Shown here: positions 1-11,259 of the stretch, piece by piece
Position numbering within the stretch: position 1 is the stretch's first letter
Layout: every line of letters starts with the position of its first letter
From: Arabidopsis thaliana
Lineage: Eukaryota; Streptophyta; Magnoliopsida; Brassicales; Brassicaceae
DNA length: 64,000 nt
Assembly (NCBI RefSeq): GCF_000001735.4
Contig: NC_003070.9
Location: 3,844,001-3,908,000 of the forward strand
Reading direction: 5' to 3'
Position numbers and translations under genes: made by a program
Notes under the pieces: model-generated
What the model was told of the DNA's origin: nothing
The model's input: only the letters and a program-made list of their open reading frames with translations
Databases searched by the model: none

Positions 1-284
1 ACAAATTAATGGGTGAAGAGACGTATGATGAGGGCGAAGTAATGAAGTGCTTACACATTGGGTTACTTTGCGTGCAAGAAAACTCTTCAGACAGACCAGA
101 CATGTCCTCTGTTGTCTTCATGTTAGGTCATAACGCCATTGATCTTCCATCTCCGAAGCATCCTGCATTTACGGCGGGAAGGAGGAGAAACACCAAAACT
201 GGCGGCAGCTCAGATAATTGGCCCAGCGGAGAAACCAGCAGTACTATTAACGACGTTACTCTCACCGATGTTCAAGGTCGTTAA
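1..284 (+). CDS. S-domain (G-type lectin) receptor-like kinase, C-terminal end only
   Basis: Only the last exon is in the window; the reading frame is already open at base 3 and ends with TAA at 282-284. The 93 visible residues hold kinase subdomain XI: HIGLLCVQ, then the arginine of SSDRPDM, which in this family pairs with the glutamate of the APE motif. A low-complexity Ser/Thr tail ending in VQGR follows and is typical of SRK-like kinases. The family consists of plasma-membrane proteins with B-lectin, S-locus, PAN and kinase domains, but only the tail can be judged here. From memory of gene order this is At1g11410, the last of a tandem S-domain kinase cluster. The family call is firm; the locus name is recollection. 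Confidence 0.85.
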   Translation, partial: KLMGEETYDEGEVMKCLHIGLLCVQENSSDRPDMSSVVFMLGHNAIDLPSPKHPAFTAGRRRNTKTGGSSDNWPSGETSSTINDVTLTDVQGR

Positions 285-580
285 GAAGTGTATTCCTCTT
301 CTTTATAATCTAAGAAGACTATAGGTATCAATTTATAGTAATACTTGTTATATAGAAAATTATGTGTTTAAAGCGTATGCAAACTTATTTGTATAAAGTT
401 TACAAATACCTAATGAAAAGAAAAGTTAGCCTCATTATACAGGGGATTACATGGTTAGCTTCATTTCTTCTCTACATAACCCGACTTTTATCAACCACTA
501 ACCAACCATATTAATAATGATCTCATAAAAATCTTTAAATCAACTTAGAAAGTGCTCACCATAGGTTTGTTTTTCTTAAC

Positions 581-2872
581 TTACCAAGGAGCCGACAAAA
601 TTGTCTCAAACTCAAACTCCACATCTTCAAGCTCTACATTGAGATCTTTTGCACATGACTCCATCTGACATATCTTTTTCCAGGCTGCATCTTTCTGTTC
701 TTTTTCTGCTTCCTTTTGTTCTTTTAGAGCAGCTTCTTGCCTCTGCAGCTCGATAATCTTGTGTTTCACCTCAAGAATCTTTTGTTCCATGTCATCAAAC
801 TCTTGTTTAGCCTTGCTAAATTCATTTGTCATCTCCTTGTCAAAACCTTTTAGTTCCTCCATTATATATAGTTGTCTATCTTTGAGTGCTAACAGCTTGT
901 CGATCCGTGATAATGGAGTTGTAACATTGAAGCCATGTTTCTCGAGCTCCGAAAATGAATCTTTAAGGCTATTTAGTTGGCTTACAGGAACGTCGGCTTC
1001 AAGATCTTTAAATTTCTCCAGTAACCCAAAATAAGTCACCATCATACCTATTGCATACCCTTCACGGAAATCTTGCTTAGTCTCAAACAATGGGCTGAAA
1101 TGAAGACTGTGTGATACACTTTTGAAGACCTCCAGTGATTCATAAGTCTTCCAGACCGGTGACTTCTTTGCAAAAGGCAAAACCATTATTGTGTGTTTTG
1201 CATGGTTTTCCTCAGCATTAGAAGCAGAATTCTTCACCACATTGGGGGTCCGATCCGAGGATAACACTGGACAGATGAACGCATACACAACACAATGAGA
1301 AAATAAAGGCTTATCTACCAGTAATAGTACAATGAGACCATTGCAAGCGGGTCCTACATTCCAGAATGTGCAATGAGAGTTAAGACATACCAGTCTTATT
1401 GATGTATGAATTGAGCTTTAGACCTCCTCTTTTCCTCTTTCGAGTATAATATTTGATCTTAGGCTCCTCAGGCATCTGTGCATAGAAGTGTTAAACCAAA
1501 AGGAGAGCCATCTCAAAGATAAATAACAATCATAAACAATACCTTCTCTCGAGTTGACTCATTTCCAAAGCCATTCTTCATTGGCACAGGGGATACCTTT
1601 CCTTGGGTTTTGTTCTTTGTTGCAGTTACCCCCAGGGTTATAGGTAAACCAGATTCTTTTTTCTGGAAAACAAAGACCATAGAACAATTTCAGGGCGTAG
1701 AAAACAAACAAGGTTATAAAAGAATCCACTAGCAGGGTTATGACCATATACCACATCATCAGCCATCTCATTTCCCGGTGGTTCCTTTGTCTGCACATTT
1801 CTGTTGCCGTCTAAAGAAGTTTCTTTCTGGCGTTTTGGCTGAAAATGGAAATAACATAACAACACTTCAATTAATCCTCAAAGATGTCACACTAATTAAA
1901 CCAAACCAACACAATGTTGCCTGCAACTAGTGATACAATTTACCTTTGTTCTTTTATGCCAAACTCCATCTTCCCACTCCATTGGAGGCCTAATATCAGA
2001 GTGATTAAATTGCGATGCCTCCTTTGTTGCCCCGAAACTTACCATGTACCTTCCCTCAAAGACAATTCCCCTGACCACACCTTGACGCCATTCAAAACCA
2101 CTAAACGCCTCTACATGATCCAGCAATTCATACTTTCCAACAGATAAAGGAGGCTGCATAGGCCTTAGTCTTAGGGAATCAACAATTAAATTTTTCGATT
2201 CCCGGCAGCTATAGGACTTATTCCAGTACTTGACAAGAAACCTCTTGTCCTTCTCCAACTCCTTAATGACAATTACCGGAATCCAAGCACAATCAAATCT
2301 CAATTCCACCATTGTCCCGCAACTAAAAACAGACTTGACCAATTCCTTCAAAGACAAAAAACAAACATACAACAACGGATAAAGTTAACAACTTTTTCAT
2401 GCAAAGGCGAAACGATTTCAAAAAAAACTCATCATACCTTATTATCAGGTCGGATCCATTTGAAGCCGGTCCAATCAAGATGAACCCTCAATTTCTTTTT
2501 CTCAAACTGAATAATGTCTGGTGGGCAATCGAAGTAAACCAAAAACTTCTCATCCTCCATTGTTTTTACCACCACACCAGTCCACCACCCATCTTTGAGA
2601 TAAGCGTCGACCATCAAGCCTTCTACAAAAACGACGCCGTCGTTCACATCCTCCGACGGGACAGGACGAATGAACCTCTGATCGACGAATTCCGTTAAAG
2701 GAGCCAAACGGTGTTCATTGAGCTGCGTCAAGTAACGAACTTTAAGCTTATTGTGTCCTGATTTCGTTGGATTATCTTCCAGAATCGCTCTGTAATAAGA
2801 CCCTTTTAACTCTTCTTCTTCAGAAAAAACTTCTACTTTGTCGTCTTTTCTAATGAATATCATCTGCTCCAT
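581..2872 (-). CDS. DUF2: DUF724 / Agenet (Tudor-like) domain protein
   Basis: Six exons on the minus strand: 2438-2872, 1944-2345, 1752-1838, 1543-1662, 1391-1475 and 581-1266. All junctions are GT/AG and keep frame, giving 604 residues. The first two exons encode plant Agenet repeats (motifs [20 protein letters not shown] and [17 protein letters not shown]), a Tudor-like fold that binds chromatin or RNA-associated partners. The middle is basic and low complexity. The last exon is the DUF724 domain ([31 protein letters not shown]) followed by a long charged coiled coil over about residues 485-590. The family has been linked to RNA transport and polar growth, but no precise function is known. 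It is divergently transcribed from MORF9 across 400 bp. The symbol is from memory (At1g11420). Confidence 0.9.
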
Positions 2873-3272
2873 CTCAAAAACCCTTGAATGAAAACTAATA
2901 ACGGCTCATTTTTGCTCTGCTAACCCTAAATCTAAAAAAAGACTTTTCTGCTGAAACCCGAAAACCATAGATATGATTATATGAAGGAGACTTTTTGCAA
3001 CCAAAACACAGTGCTACTGTGTCTGTGCTTAGTGTCGATATTCACGATACACATCGGGGAAAGTGTGTTTTCTTTTTTTCTTTCCCAATTTACTTTTCTT
3101 TTTTTTTGGCGCTTGAAATTATGAGAAAATGATTTAAGAAATTATCAGGCCCAAACTATCTAATGGGCCTAATTAAAAACGGTGTCGTTTCATAGGATCC
3201 TCATCACGAAGCAGGTAAGTAAAAATATATCTTATCTTCTCCAAAACTCTCTCTTCGATTTCAGCAATTGCA
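2873..3272. promoter_or_regulatory. Shared divergent promoter with paired site II elements
   Basis: This 400-bp gap separates the start codons of the DUF724 gene (-) and MORF9 (+). It contains a GGCCCA at 3148-3153 and an oppositely oriented TGGGCC at 3164-3169, 10 bp apart. These are classic plant site II elements, bound by TCP factors and common upstream of nuclear genes for organelle and ribosome biogenesis. A telo-box-like CCCTAAAT lies near 2925 in the DUF724 leader. No strong TATA box is seen, which fits housekeeping-type promoters. Shared use by both genes is inference. Confidence 0.5.
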
Positions 3273-4938
3273 ATGGCTTCCTTCACAACAACTTCTTCTT
3301 CCTCGCTTCTCCTCAAAACTCTTCTCCCCGTAAGCCACCTGAATCGTTTCTCTACACTCTCTGGTATCCGCGTTGGCGATTCATGGACTCCTCTGCTCCG
3401 GAACATCTCCACCGCTGGGTCTCGGCGTCGAGTGGCGATTGTGAAAGCTGCGACGGTGGATTCGGATTACTCGTCGAAACGGAGCAATAGCAATGAGCAG
3501 AGAGAGACGATTATGCTTCCTGGTTGCGATTACAATCATTGGCTCATTGTAATGGAGTTTCCTAAAGATCCAGCGCCAAGTAGGGATCAGATGATTGATA
3601 CTTACCTTAACACTCTTGCTACTGTTCTTGGCAGGTTCGTTTTCGCTTTCTTATTGATTCTCTTCGTTGTTGAATTAGTTAACTAATAGACGACATTTAC
3701 TTGTGTTGCTAATGGACTTGTCCTTTGATTGAATCCAATGTTGCGTATAGGAAGATTTGGTTTTTTGTTAGATTAGGGTTTTTGATGATACTTTAGGGTA
3801 AGGGTTTAGTGAGCTGAGTAAAGCTTTCAGCTTTAAATTTGCTCTGAAGTTGACCTAGTTCCAGAATTTGTTCTTAATATCAGGTGTAATCTTTAGCTGA
3901 CTTGTTTTTCGTCTCTTGATATGTGCAAACTTATTGAACATTGCTGCATATTGAACACAAAACATTGGTGTCTGATTTGATATCTAAAACTTTGTGCTCT
4001 TTAGCGTAATTATGAATGAAATTAGGGGGAAGAATAGAAGCATCTATTTTTGCATATTTTCTTCAAGCTATGTATAAATTGTAGGTGATTGTGCATGGTT
4101 TCTGTTTGTTAAAAACTTGATGTGGACAGTGTAAGCTAGTAATGTATGTAAAAGGAGTGTACAATTGTGCAGAGCATTAGATTGGGACTCCTGACTAGAA
4201 ATTTCTTGGTATGGCAGGGAACGAGTTTGTGTTACACAACTAATGACTAAAACTTTAGTTTATTTGGTGCTACTCTCTATTTTAGAGAACTTTGATTCCG
4301 GTTTACACTATCCTGCTGATGTGATAACCAATTAATGTACTTGTGTCCATTTTCCAGCATAACCAGTTCATCGTGTTTGCTTATTATATGTACTTGTGTC
4401 TATTTTCCAGCATGGAAGAGGCGAAGAAGAACATGTATGCATTCAGTACCACGACATATACTGGATTCCAATGCACCATCGACGAAGAAACATCTGAGAA
4501 GTTCAAGGGTTAGTTAGTGAGCAAGAAGAGCCTTAGTCCCCTTATTGAAAGTTCGTCGAAAACCTTCAAGATACTGATCGTTCTGTCTTTTCATTATTTT
4601 CACAGGTTTGCCTGGAGTTCTCTGGGTCTTGCCTGACTCCTACATAGATGTCAAGAACAAAGACTATGGAGGTAACCCATCAAAGCCTGATTTTAAACTT
4701 TCTAGGATCTCTCTCTCTCCCAGTATCCATGTTCTGATAATTGAATCGTTCTTTCTCGGGTTTAGGCGACAAGTACATCAATGGAGAGATTATCCCGTGC
4801 ACATACCCAACATACCAACCAAAGCAGCGCAATAACACTAAGTATCAAAGTAAGAGATACGAAAGAAAAAGAGACGGTCCTCCACCTCCTGAACAGAGGA
4901 AACCAAGACAAGAACCAGCAGCCTCTGATTCCTCTTAA
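3273..4938 (+). CDS. MORF9: MORF/RIP plastid RNA-editing factor
   Basis: Four exons: 3273-3634, 4411-4508, 4606-4671 and 4766-4938, giving 232 residues. The first 55 or so residues are Ser/Thr/Arg-rich with few acidic residues, as in a chloroplast transit peptide. The conserved MORF box follows, from [14 protein letters not shown] through [17 protein letters not shown], the [15 protein letters not shown] segment and [20 protein letters not shown] to [17 protein letters not shown]. The tail is basic and Pro-rich. Known family role: MORF proteins heterodimerise and bind PPR proteins to promote C-to-U editing of plastid transcripts. Intron 1 is long (776 bp). The length and motifs match the plastid member At1g11430. 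Confidence 0.95.
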
Positions 4939-5417
4939 ACTATAATAAGATAATGGAGTGTTTGCAAGTTTTGATCTTTTGGTTAGCACTTAGCTTGTTG
5001 AAGTCGTGTGTAAAATCGTCTAGTACCAAATGATGATACTGTATCATCACACCTTGAACAATAGCTATTGTTATGTTAGGATGAAATTCAACTTGAACCA
5101 TTTGTTTATTTAGGTAATGTTCGGTTTTGGTTTGGTTTGATTCTTTGTCAACCACTGCTTTTTCCCCACGTTTTCTCAACACCAATTTCAGACAAGACAA
5201 AACAATTGTAGGGTCACACACTCGTCACCAACTCACCATCTACATCAGTCGTCCCTACCTTATCAACACATCACATGGAAATAATACACTACTCTCTCAC
5301 GGACTTGGAACCAAACATTCCAAATTAGTTTAATCGACAGATCACTGCTCAGCTGAATCGTTTTCTCTCATCAACCGCAGAGAAAGACTTTCAAGATCAT
5401 CCTTCAAGCTCTCTCAA

Positions 5418-6509
5418 ATGGCCAACTTCTATGAGAATTACCAGAGTCCTTACGATTACAATCAGGTTAATAATCTCTACGATCAAAATCATTATCATTA
5501 CAATCAACAGCAGCAGCAGCTTGGTTTCGAACCAATGAGTTATAATTATTACAACTGGAATGAATCTGAATCTGAATCTGAATATGTTGCTTACTCTGGT
5601 TATGATGATCCAATGAGTTATAATTGTTATAACTGGAATGGATCCGAGTCTGAGACAACCTCTGCATATGTTGCTTACTCTGTTTCTACCATGTCTGAGC
5701 CTAAACACTTGTTCTATGATCCGAATCTCTATACAACCTACGAATCTCCTCCTCAGTTTAGTATCTATTGCTCTGTAGCCTCTGCTCTTGACTTCAACGA
5801 GCCGGAATTCGATGAATACGATCCCACGCCGTACGGTGGTGGCTACGATGTTGTTGCAACCTATGGAAAACCTCTTCCTCCATCGGTGGAAACTTGTTAC
5901 CCTTGTTCAACCGCTCCTCACGCTAAAGCTCCCTCTCCTCCTGAGATTATTGCTCCTGTTCCTCTTGGAATTTATGATGGTGGTCAAAAGAATGTTGTCA
6001 AGAAACGTGTGTCTTTTGCTGAACCGGTAGAAGAAGTCAAACCAATAGAAACCATTAAAGAGCAAGAACAAGAACAAGACGAAGATTATGATGAAGAAAG
6101 TGAGGACGAAGATGATGGTGATGATGATGATGAAGAAGAAGAAGAAGGGGATGAGGAAGCTAAAGAAGAAGAAAAAGATCACAGTTCAAGCTATGGAAAT
6201 GAGGAATATGAAGTCGTAGATAAAGGAGAAGTGAAAGCTTTGTATGTTCCGTCTGGTTACGGATTAGAAGCGACCGATCTCTGTGAGGTTATATTTGGAG
6301 GTTACTTTCCTTGTGTGTTACGTAACAAAAGACGTCAGGAAGATGAACAAGATCGTGGGGCTGCTGTTTCTTGCTGGGAAAGCAACGATTCTGATCCGTG
6401 GAAGACAACTTCCGATCACCTTTTCGGGGATTCATATCCGTACGGTTACGAGAATCGGAGCGAAAGAAATCAGTTCGAGGTCTCCTCTTATGGTTACCGG
6501 ATGTATTAA
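5418..6509 (+). CDS. Uncharacterised acidic protein, intronless
   Basis: One uninterrupted frame of 363 residues. Residues 1-90 are Tyr/Asn/Gln-rich, with two imperfect copies of a PMSYN(Y/C)YNWN(E/G)SES unit (about residues 40-52 and 65-77) and a short poly-Gln run. Around residue 195 is a basic KKRVSFAEPVEEVK motif resembling the RVxF docking site for protein phosphatase 1; that reading is inference. Residues 215-258 form an almost pure Asp/Glu block. The C-terminal third holds the least repetitive segment (VPSGYGLEATDLCEVIFGGY), the likeliest ancestral domain. There is no signal peptide and no membrane segment. I do not recognise a characterised family. By order this is At1g11440. The ATG follows a plausible 5' leader. 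Confidence 0.75.
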   Translation: MANFYENYQSPYDYNQVNNLYDQNHYHYNQQQQQLGFEPMSYNYYNWNESESESEYVAYSGYDDPMSYNCYNWNGSESETTSAYVAYSVSTMSEPKHLFYDPNLYTTYESPPQFSIYCSVASALDFNEPEFDEYDPTPYGGGYDVVATYGKPLPPSVETCYPCSTAPHAKAPSPPEIIAPVPLGIYDGGQKNVVKKRVSFAEPVEEVKPIETIKEQEQEQDEDYDEESEDEDDGDDDDEEEEEGDEEAKEEEKDHSSSYGNEEYEVVDKGEVKALYVPSGYGLEATDLCEVIFGGYFPCVLRNKRRQEDEQDRGAAVSCWESNDSDPWKTTSDHLFGDSYPYGYENRSERNQFEVSSYGYRMY

Positions 6510-9316
6510 CAACCCTAGTTATCATCAGTTGTGTCAATGTGAGGTAAGAACAACATTCTTTTGATTATTGATGAACCTGATTTTTTAGTATCTGTTACAC
6601 AAGAGATGAGATTTACTGTTGTATAACGAGGAGGGGTTACTTAATAATAAAACGTCGCACGCAAAATCTATCTTCAACCTTTCTATTTGTAACATTCTCT
6701 TTAACACGTTTGTTTAAAATCTAAAATCTTTAAATACTACACTCGATGTGATAATTGATTACTGTATCCATCGTAATTATTATTGGTATATATACATTTC
6801 TTTGTGAAAAACACCAAATAAATGAAAGAATTGTATCATGGTATATCTAATATCTATCACTGTGAGTACAAGTGCAGAAGAAATTGTAGAAGTAGAAAAG
6901 TCAACGATAAAGATGAATTAGCTGAAGTTGAAGAACACTCTAATAAGTAATAACAAACAATGAACACCATGGGGGTTCTTGATTATCTTAAATGAAAATT
7001 AGTACCCGATTCAAAAGAATATCATTTTTTTGTGTTTTTGGAAACTCTTTTGAGACGTTAACATGTTGACTAATAAATTATGTGTAAATATACTTTTTTG
7101 CAGAAATTATTTTTGTGGATGTATAACTTGTTTACCTGAGCATGTAAGTATATGGAATTTTCAAAACTGTACTACGTATAGACAATATGCAAATACAGAA
7201 AACAAAACAAAATACCGTATTTACACGCGATATTAATAAGGTTCAATGACATGCTACTTCTTAACTAAAACAAAATTTAAAATGATTGATGAAAGCTTTA
7301 CATGTGCGTCATGGAGGCTTAACTTTGTTTTGAGACGTCTACTTCTTTTTTTTTATTCTTATCCCTTTCCAATTTAGTTATATGTAGTATAATCAGATTA
7401 ATTCACCATATATAAAACCCTTTTTCAAAAAAAAATAAAAAAAATTATAAAAGTATAATAATTATTGAGCTGTTGGTTATACTGTTTTAATTTCATCGAA
7501 TACTTTCTCTGTTTTGTTTTAAATGATGATCCAGAGAATTTTGTTTATCTTATTTCAAGTGATGTTTTCAAAAGTTTAAATATATTTGATTGTAACCATT
7601 TATATAATAGAATATGTTTTTTACTAGTTGAATTAGTTTTATTTTAACAATTTATATATATAAAATAAACAAAATATTTTTTTTATTATTTCTTAATTTA
7701 TGTGAAAAACTTTAGATATGATTTAATATGAAAAGATAGAATATATTATATACCAATCTTGTAAATTTATTCTAGAACTAAGTCAAAACCACTAACTTTT
7801 CTTTTGTGACAACTTTTTTATAAAAAAAATTTAACATCATTAGAACCACTAACTCAATTGTTATTATATTTGGTGAATTGATCTAATTAGTAGAAGGAAT
7901 ATATATGTCTGCACTACTGGAGAGAAAATGCCCCGTCCATTATGTTCTAAGCCTTTTCTAGATAACTTACTGAATCTAAAAATAGCATCTGCTTTTTGTC
8001 CCTACAAAGTTATATGGACAAACTAAAGGAATGAAAGAGTTCGATATACCCAAATGGGGATAATATAATTTTTTCATCAACTTTAAAAGTTCAAATATAG
8101 AGCTAATTATACGCATTTATAATTAACAAAAACGAGATAGTGCAAAACAAGATGGATCCAATGAAAAGACAAAAGAGAATAATTAATGGATCGAATATAA
8201 TTCAAAATGGGCACAAAACAAATTTGCACGCAAAAAGTTATTGAATGAGAGTTGCAAAATCTCATATAGTACTTATTTACTACATATGATTAGTTTATCT
8301 CGTTGAAAAGTTCGTGTTTTTTCCTATTTTGCACCAAATTCAACAAATCCTTGAGTCAGTCCAATTACAATTGAAAGTAAAGAACCCAAACTTGAACCTA
8401 TACGACCAGACGGAGACGGGCATGCAAGTGTTTAAGTGTCATTAGATTACAAATGTTTAAGTGTCATTAGATTACACGAAGTATAGATTTAGATATACCA
8501 ACTAGCTCGGGTTTGCATGACTTATTTTTTCTCACTAAACTCAGTTACATCATCTCTCCGACTCTCTTTTATGAAAATCATTTTGCTAATTAATAAGGTG
8601 CGCGGCAGATAACACGCATGATAAAGCCAATGTATCGGTTTCTCATTTACTCATATAACGTATAAAATGGAAAAGCTAATTCATCGGCGCCTCATGAAAC
8701 GTGTGATAAAGCCAATGTATCGGTTCTCATTTCTACTATATAATAAATAAATAAATATAACAGTAAATATACACATATTGACCGGAAAAAAAAAAGATTG
8801 TTACCGCATGAGCAGTTATATTTGTGACGACTTCTTAAACTTAAGTATCCTACTAATTTTGTTCTTTCATTAGTTAATAATATGCTCGGGTTTGTAGTAG
8901 TGCTTTGTTCTTCACAAACGCTTATCCTATATAAAAAGAAAGTTTTTTTAGACCAGAAAAGTAAATAAAATTAAGCTAGTTGTGTGTAGGAACATTCAAC
9001 TTGTTCAAATATTTGAACTATTTTGTAATTTATAATTTTACATAATGTGGAACAAGATTCTAATATTATTTAAATTGAACTTGACAGCACTAAGTTTTTT
9101 ATTTATTTATTTTTGATAGAAAGACCACTAAGTTAATATAATAGAGCAATAATTCAGGGGTTTTTTCTATTAAAATGACAGAACCCAAACACAGTACTCT
9201 TTCTTATAAGTTATAAATATGGGAAGGGTGGTTGCCAAACTCAAAGTACTTTGGGTCTTAACTCTTTCTAACACACAAACTCACATAGAATTCAAGAAAG
9301 AGAGAACGAGGGAGAG
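6510..9316. other. AT-rich intergenic DNA with half of a promoter duplication
   Basis: No coding frame is credible; short frames here are low complexity. From about 7910 onward the sequence is recognisably similar to 11755-13004, upstream of the next gene. Shared landmarks are a block beginning with GCACTACTGGAG (7915 and 11758), one containing AGCATCTGCTTTTTGTCC (7984 and 11815), and repeated GATAAAGCCAATGTATCGGT units (8620, 8703 and 12333, with a weaker copy at 12251). A TATA-like TATAAAT lies at 9212-9218, about 100 bp before the UMAMIT27 start codon. Before 7910 I see only A/T-rich sequence. Confidence 0.6.
8429..8476. repeat. Two tandem 23-bp units
   Basis: A 23-bp unit beginning TGTTTAAGTGTCATTAG occurs at 8429-8451 and again at 8454-8476, separated by 2 bp. 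A related single unit (TGTTTATGTGTCATTAG) is present at the matching place before UMAMIT26, near 12180, so the doubling arose after the transporter genes duplicated, or one copy was lost. Confidence 0.8.
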
Positions 9317-11259
9317 ATGGGTGAGGATATGCGAGGAGTGAAAGTAGTCTCAAAATGGCCACCGATGATAGTTATGGTGACATCACAAGTAGCGATGGGT
9401 TCGGTGAATGCACTTGTGAAGAAAGCTCTTGATGTTGGTGTGAACCATATGATCATTGGTGCTTATCGAATGGCTATTTCCTCTTTCATTCTGGTTCCTA
9501 TCGCCTATTTTTTGGAAAGGTTTATTGATATTTTGATGAAAATAGTTGAGTTATATATTTTTCTTATGCAAAATTTTCAAAAATTTGATTATATCAAAAT
9601 AGTTTTTTCATATTTACATAATTAACAACATTTACTACAATTGAAGATTGTCAGAATGCTCTATTATAACATGTAAATAAACACCACTACATGTTACTAA
9701 TATATGAAGTAGATTGATATTTTCTTTCCCCTAAAGTTTATGTCTTATTGTTAACAGGAAAATAATACCGAAAATAACGTTTAGGCTAATGGTCGATCAT
9801 TTCATCAGTGGTTTGCTCGGGTTTGTCTTCTCACAATTTCTTATGTTCTTTTGTCGTCCATTTTCCATTTTCCTTTTCCATTATACATTGATTGTTTCCA
9901 CAGAAGAAAGATTTTCTTTCAAGTGAGCATAAAATCTTCATAAGCTAGCTAAATTGTTTTTAATCTTAGCTTAGTTTTGGGTTTAAATTTGCAGGGCGAG
10001 TTTGATGCAATTTTTCTATTTGCTTGGTCTGTCCTACACGTCAGCAACTGTTGCGTGTGCTTTGGTAAGCTTGATGCCTGCAATCACCTTTGCTTTCGCT
10101 CTTATTTTGAGGTAATTATGGAACCATCTAACTTCTTTATCATTAAAATAAGTACTGTATTTACTATTACTATGCAATGGGTTCATGCAGGATTTATTCG
10201 TATTTGTTATGTATACAGTGCATATAATTTCTTTTGTTTTTTCATCAAGCATATTATACTTCTATATATAGAAATACTCAAAAGAACCTTACTCATAAAT
10301 TATCTCAAATTTATCATCTAAAAGGTTATATTACTTTTCAGAACTGAGAAGATAAAAGATCTAAAGACCCAAGCAGGAATGATAAAAGTGATGGGAACTC
10401 TAATATGTATAAGTGGAGCTTTGTTCTTAACATTTTACAAAGGCCCTCATATATCAAACTCTCACTCTCACCTAGAGGCTCTTCCTCACAACAACAGCGA
10501 TCACAACACCAAGAATTGGCTTCTTGGATGTCTCTACTTAGTCATAGGAATCGTGTTGCTATCTCTATGGATATTGTTTCAAGGGACTTTAAGCATCAAG
10601 TATCCTTGCAAATTCTCAAGCACTTGTCTCATGTCAATTTTCGCAGCTTTTCAATGTGCTCTATTGAGTCTTTACAAGAGTAGAGACCTTAAACATTGGA
10701 TCATCGACGATGGATTTGTGATTGGTGTCATAATATATGCTGTAAGTTATAATACTATATTATCAGAAATCTTAACATTTTTATAAATTATAATGTAGTA
10801 TATATGTAAATAATTAAATAAATTTTGGGGTTTACCTAATATTACCTTATTACTATACACGTATTATAGGGAGTGATAGGACAAGCAATGTCGACTGTAG
10901 CAGCGACATGGGGAATAAACAGATTAGGAGCTGTTTTCGCATCAGCAATTATGCCAGTTTCTCTCATATCGGCTACTCTATTCGATTTCCTTATCTTACA
11001 CACTCCTTTATACCTCGGAAGGTGCTCTCTTCGATCATCTCTATGAAATTTTTTGTATAGCTTTATAGATGTTAATGTATTAGGTTCATGCTCGTATTAC
11101 TAATTACAATTTATTTTGTAACTTTTGCTATACAGTGTGATTGGATCAGTAGGGACAATAATAGGTCTCTACGTGTTCTTGTGGGGTAAGAACAAAGAAA
11201 CGGAAGCAGACATAACTACATTGTCTTCTCGGATGAACAACGAAGATCAACGAGTCTAG
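9317..11259 (+). CDS. UMAMIT27: UMAMIT (WAT1-related, EamA) amino-acid transporter
   Basis: Six exons: 9317-9519, 9758-9820, 9995-10111, 10342-10741, 10870-11021 and 11136-11259, giving 352 residues. The protein is hydrophobic throughout with about ten membrane segments in two EamA repeats. Family landmarks include VSKWPPMIVMVTSQVAMGSV at the N terminus, GLSYTSATVACALVSLMPA after the third exon junction, and a short hydrophilic C-terminal tail. UMAMITs are bidirectional amino-acid facilitators of the plasma membrane or tonoplast; substrate cannot be read from sequence. It is the upstream member of a tandem pair. Exon 3 and most of intron 3 are nearly identical to the downstream copy, whereas introns 1 and 2 are clearly diverged. 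Symbol from memory (At1g11450). Confidence 0.93.
9967..10305 (+). repeat. Gene-conversion tract, donor or recipient copy 1
   Basis: These 339 bp (end of intron 2, exon 3, start of intron 3) match 13567-13905 with one visible difference, at 10034 versus 13634. Flanking introns of the two genes differ in length and base at many places, so the identity is local and not explained by coding constraint. Confidence 0.85.

Noticed and set aside
9977-10321. Open frame of 114 codons across exon 3 and intron 3 of UMAMIT27, with a twin at 13460-13924
   Set aside because: It overlaps the true exon in another frame and exists twice only because of the conversion tract. No protein similarity.
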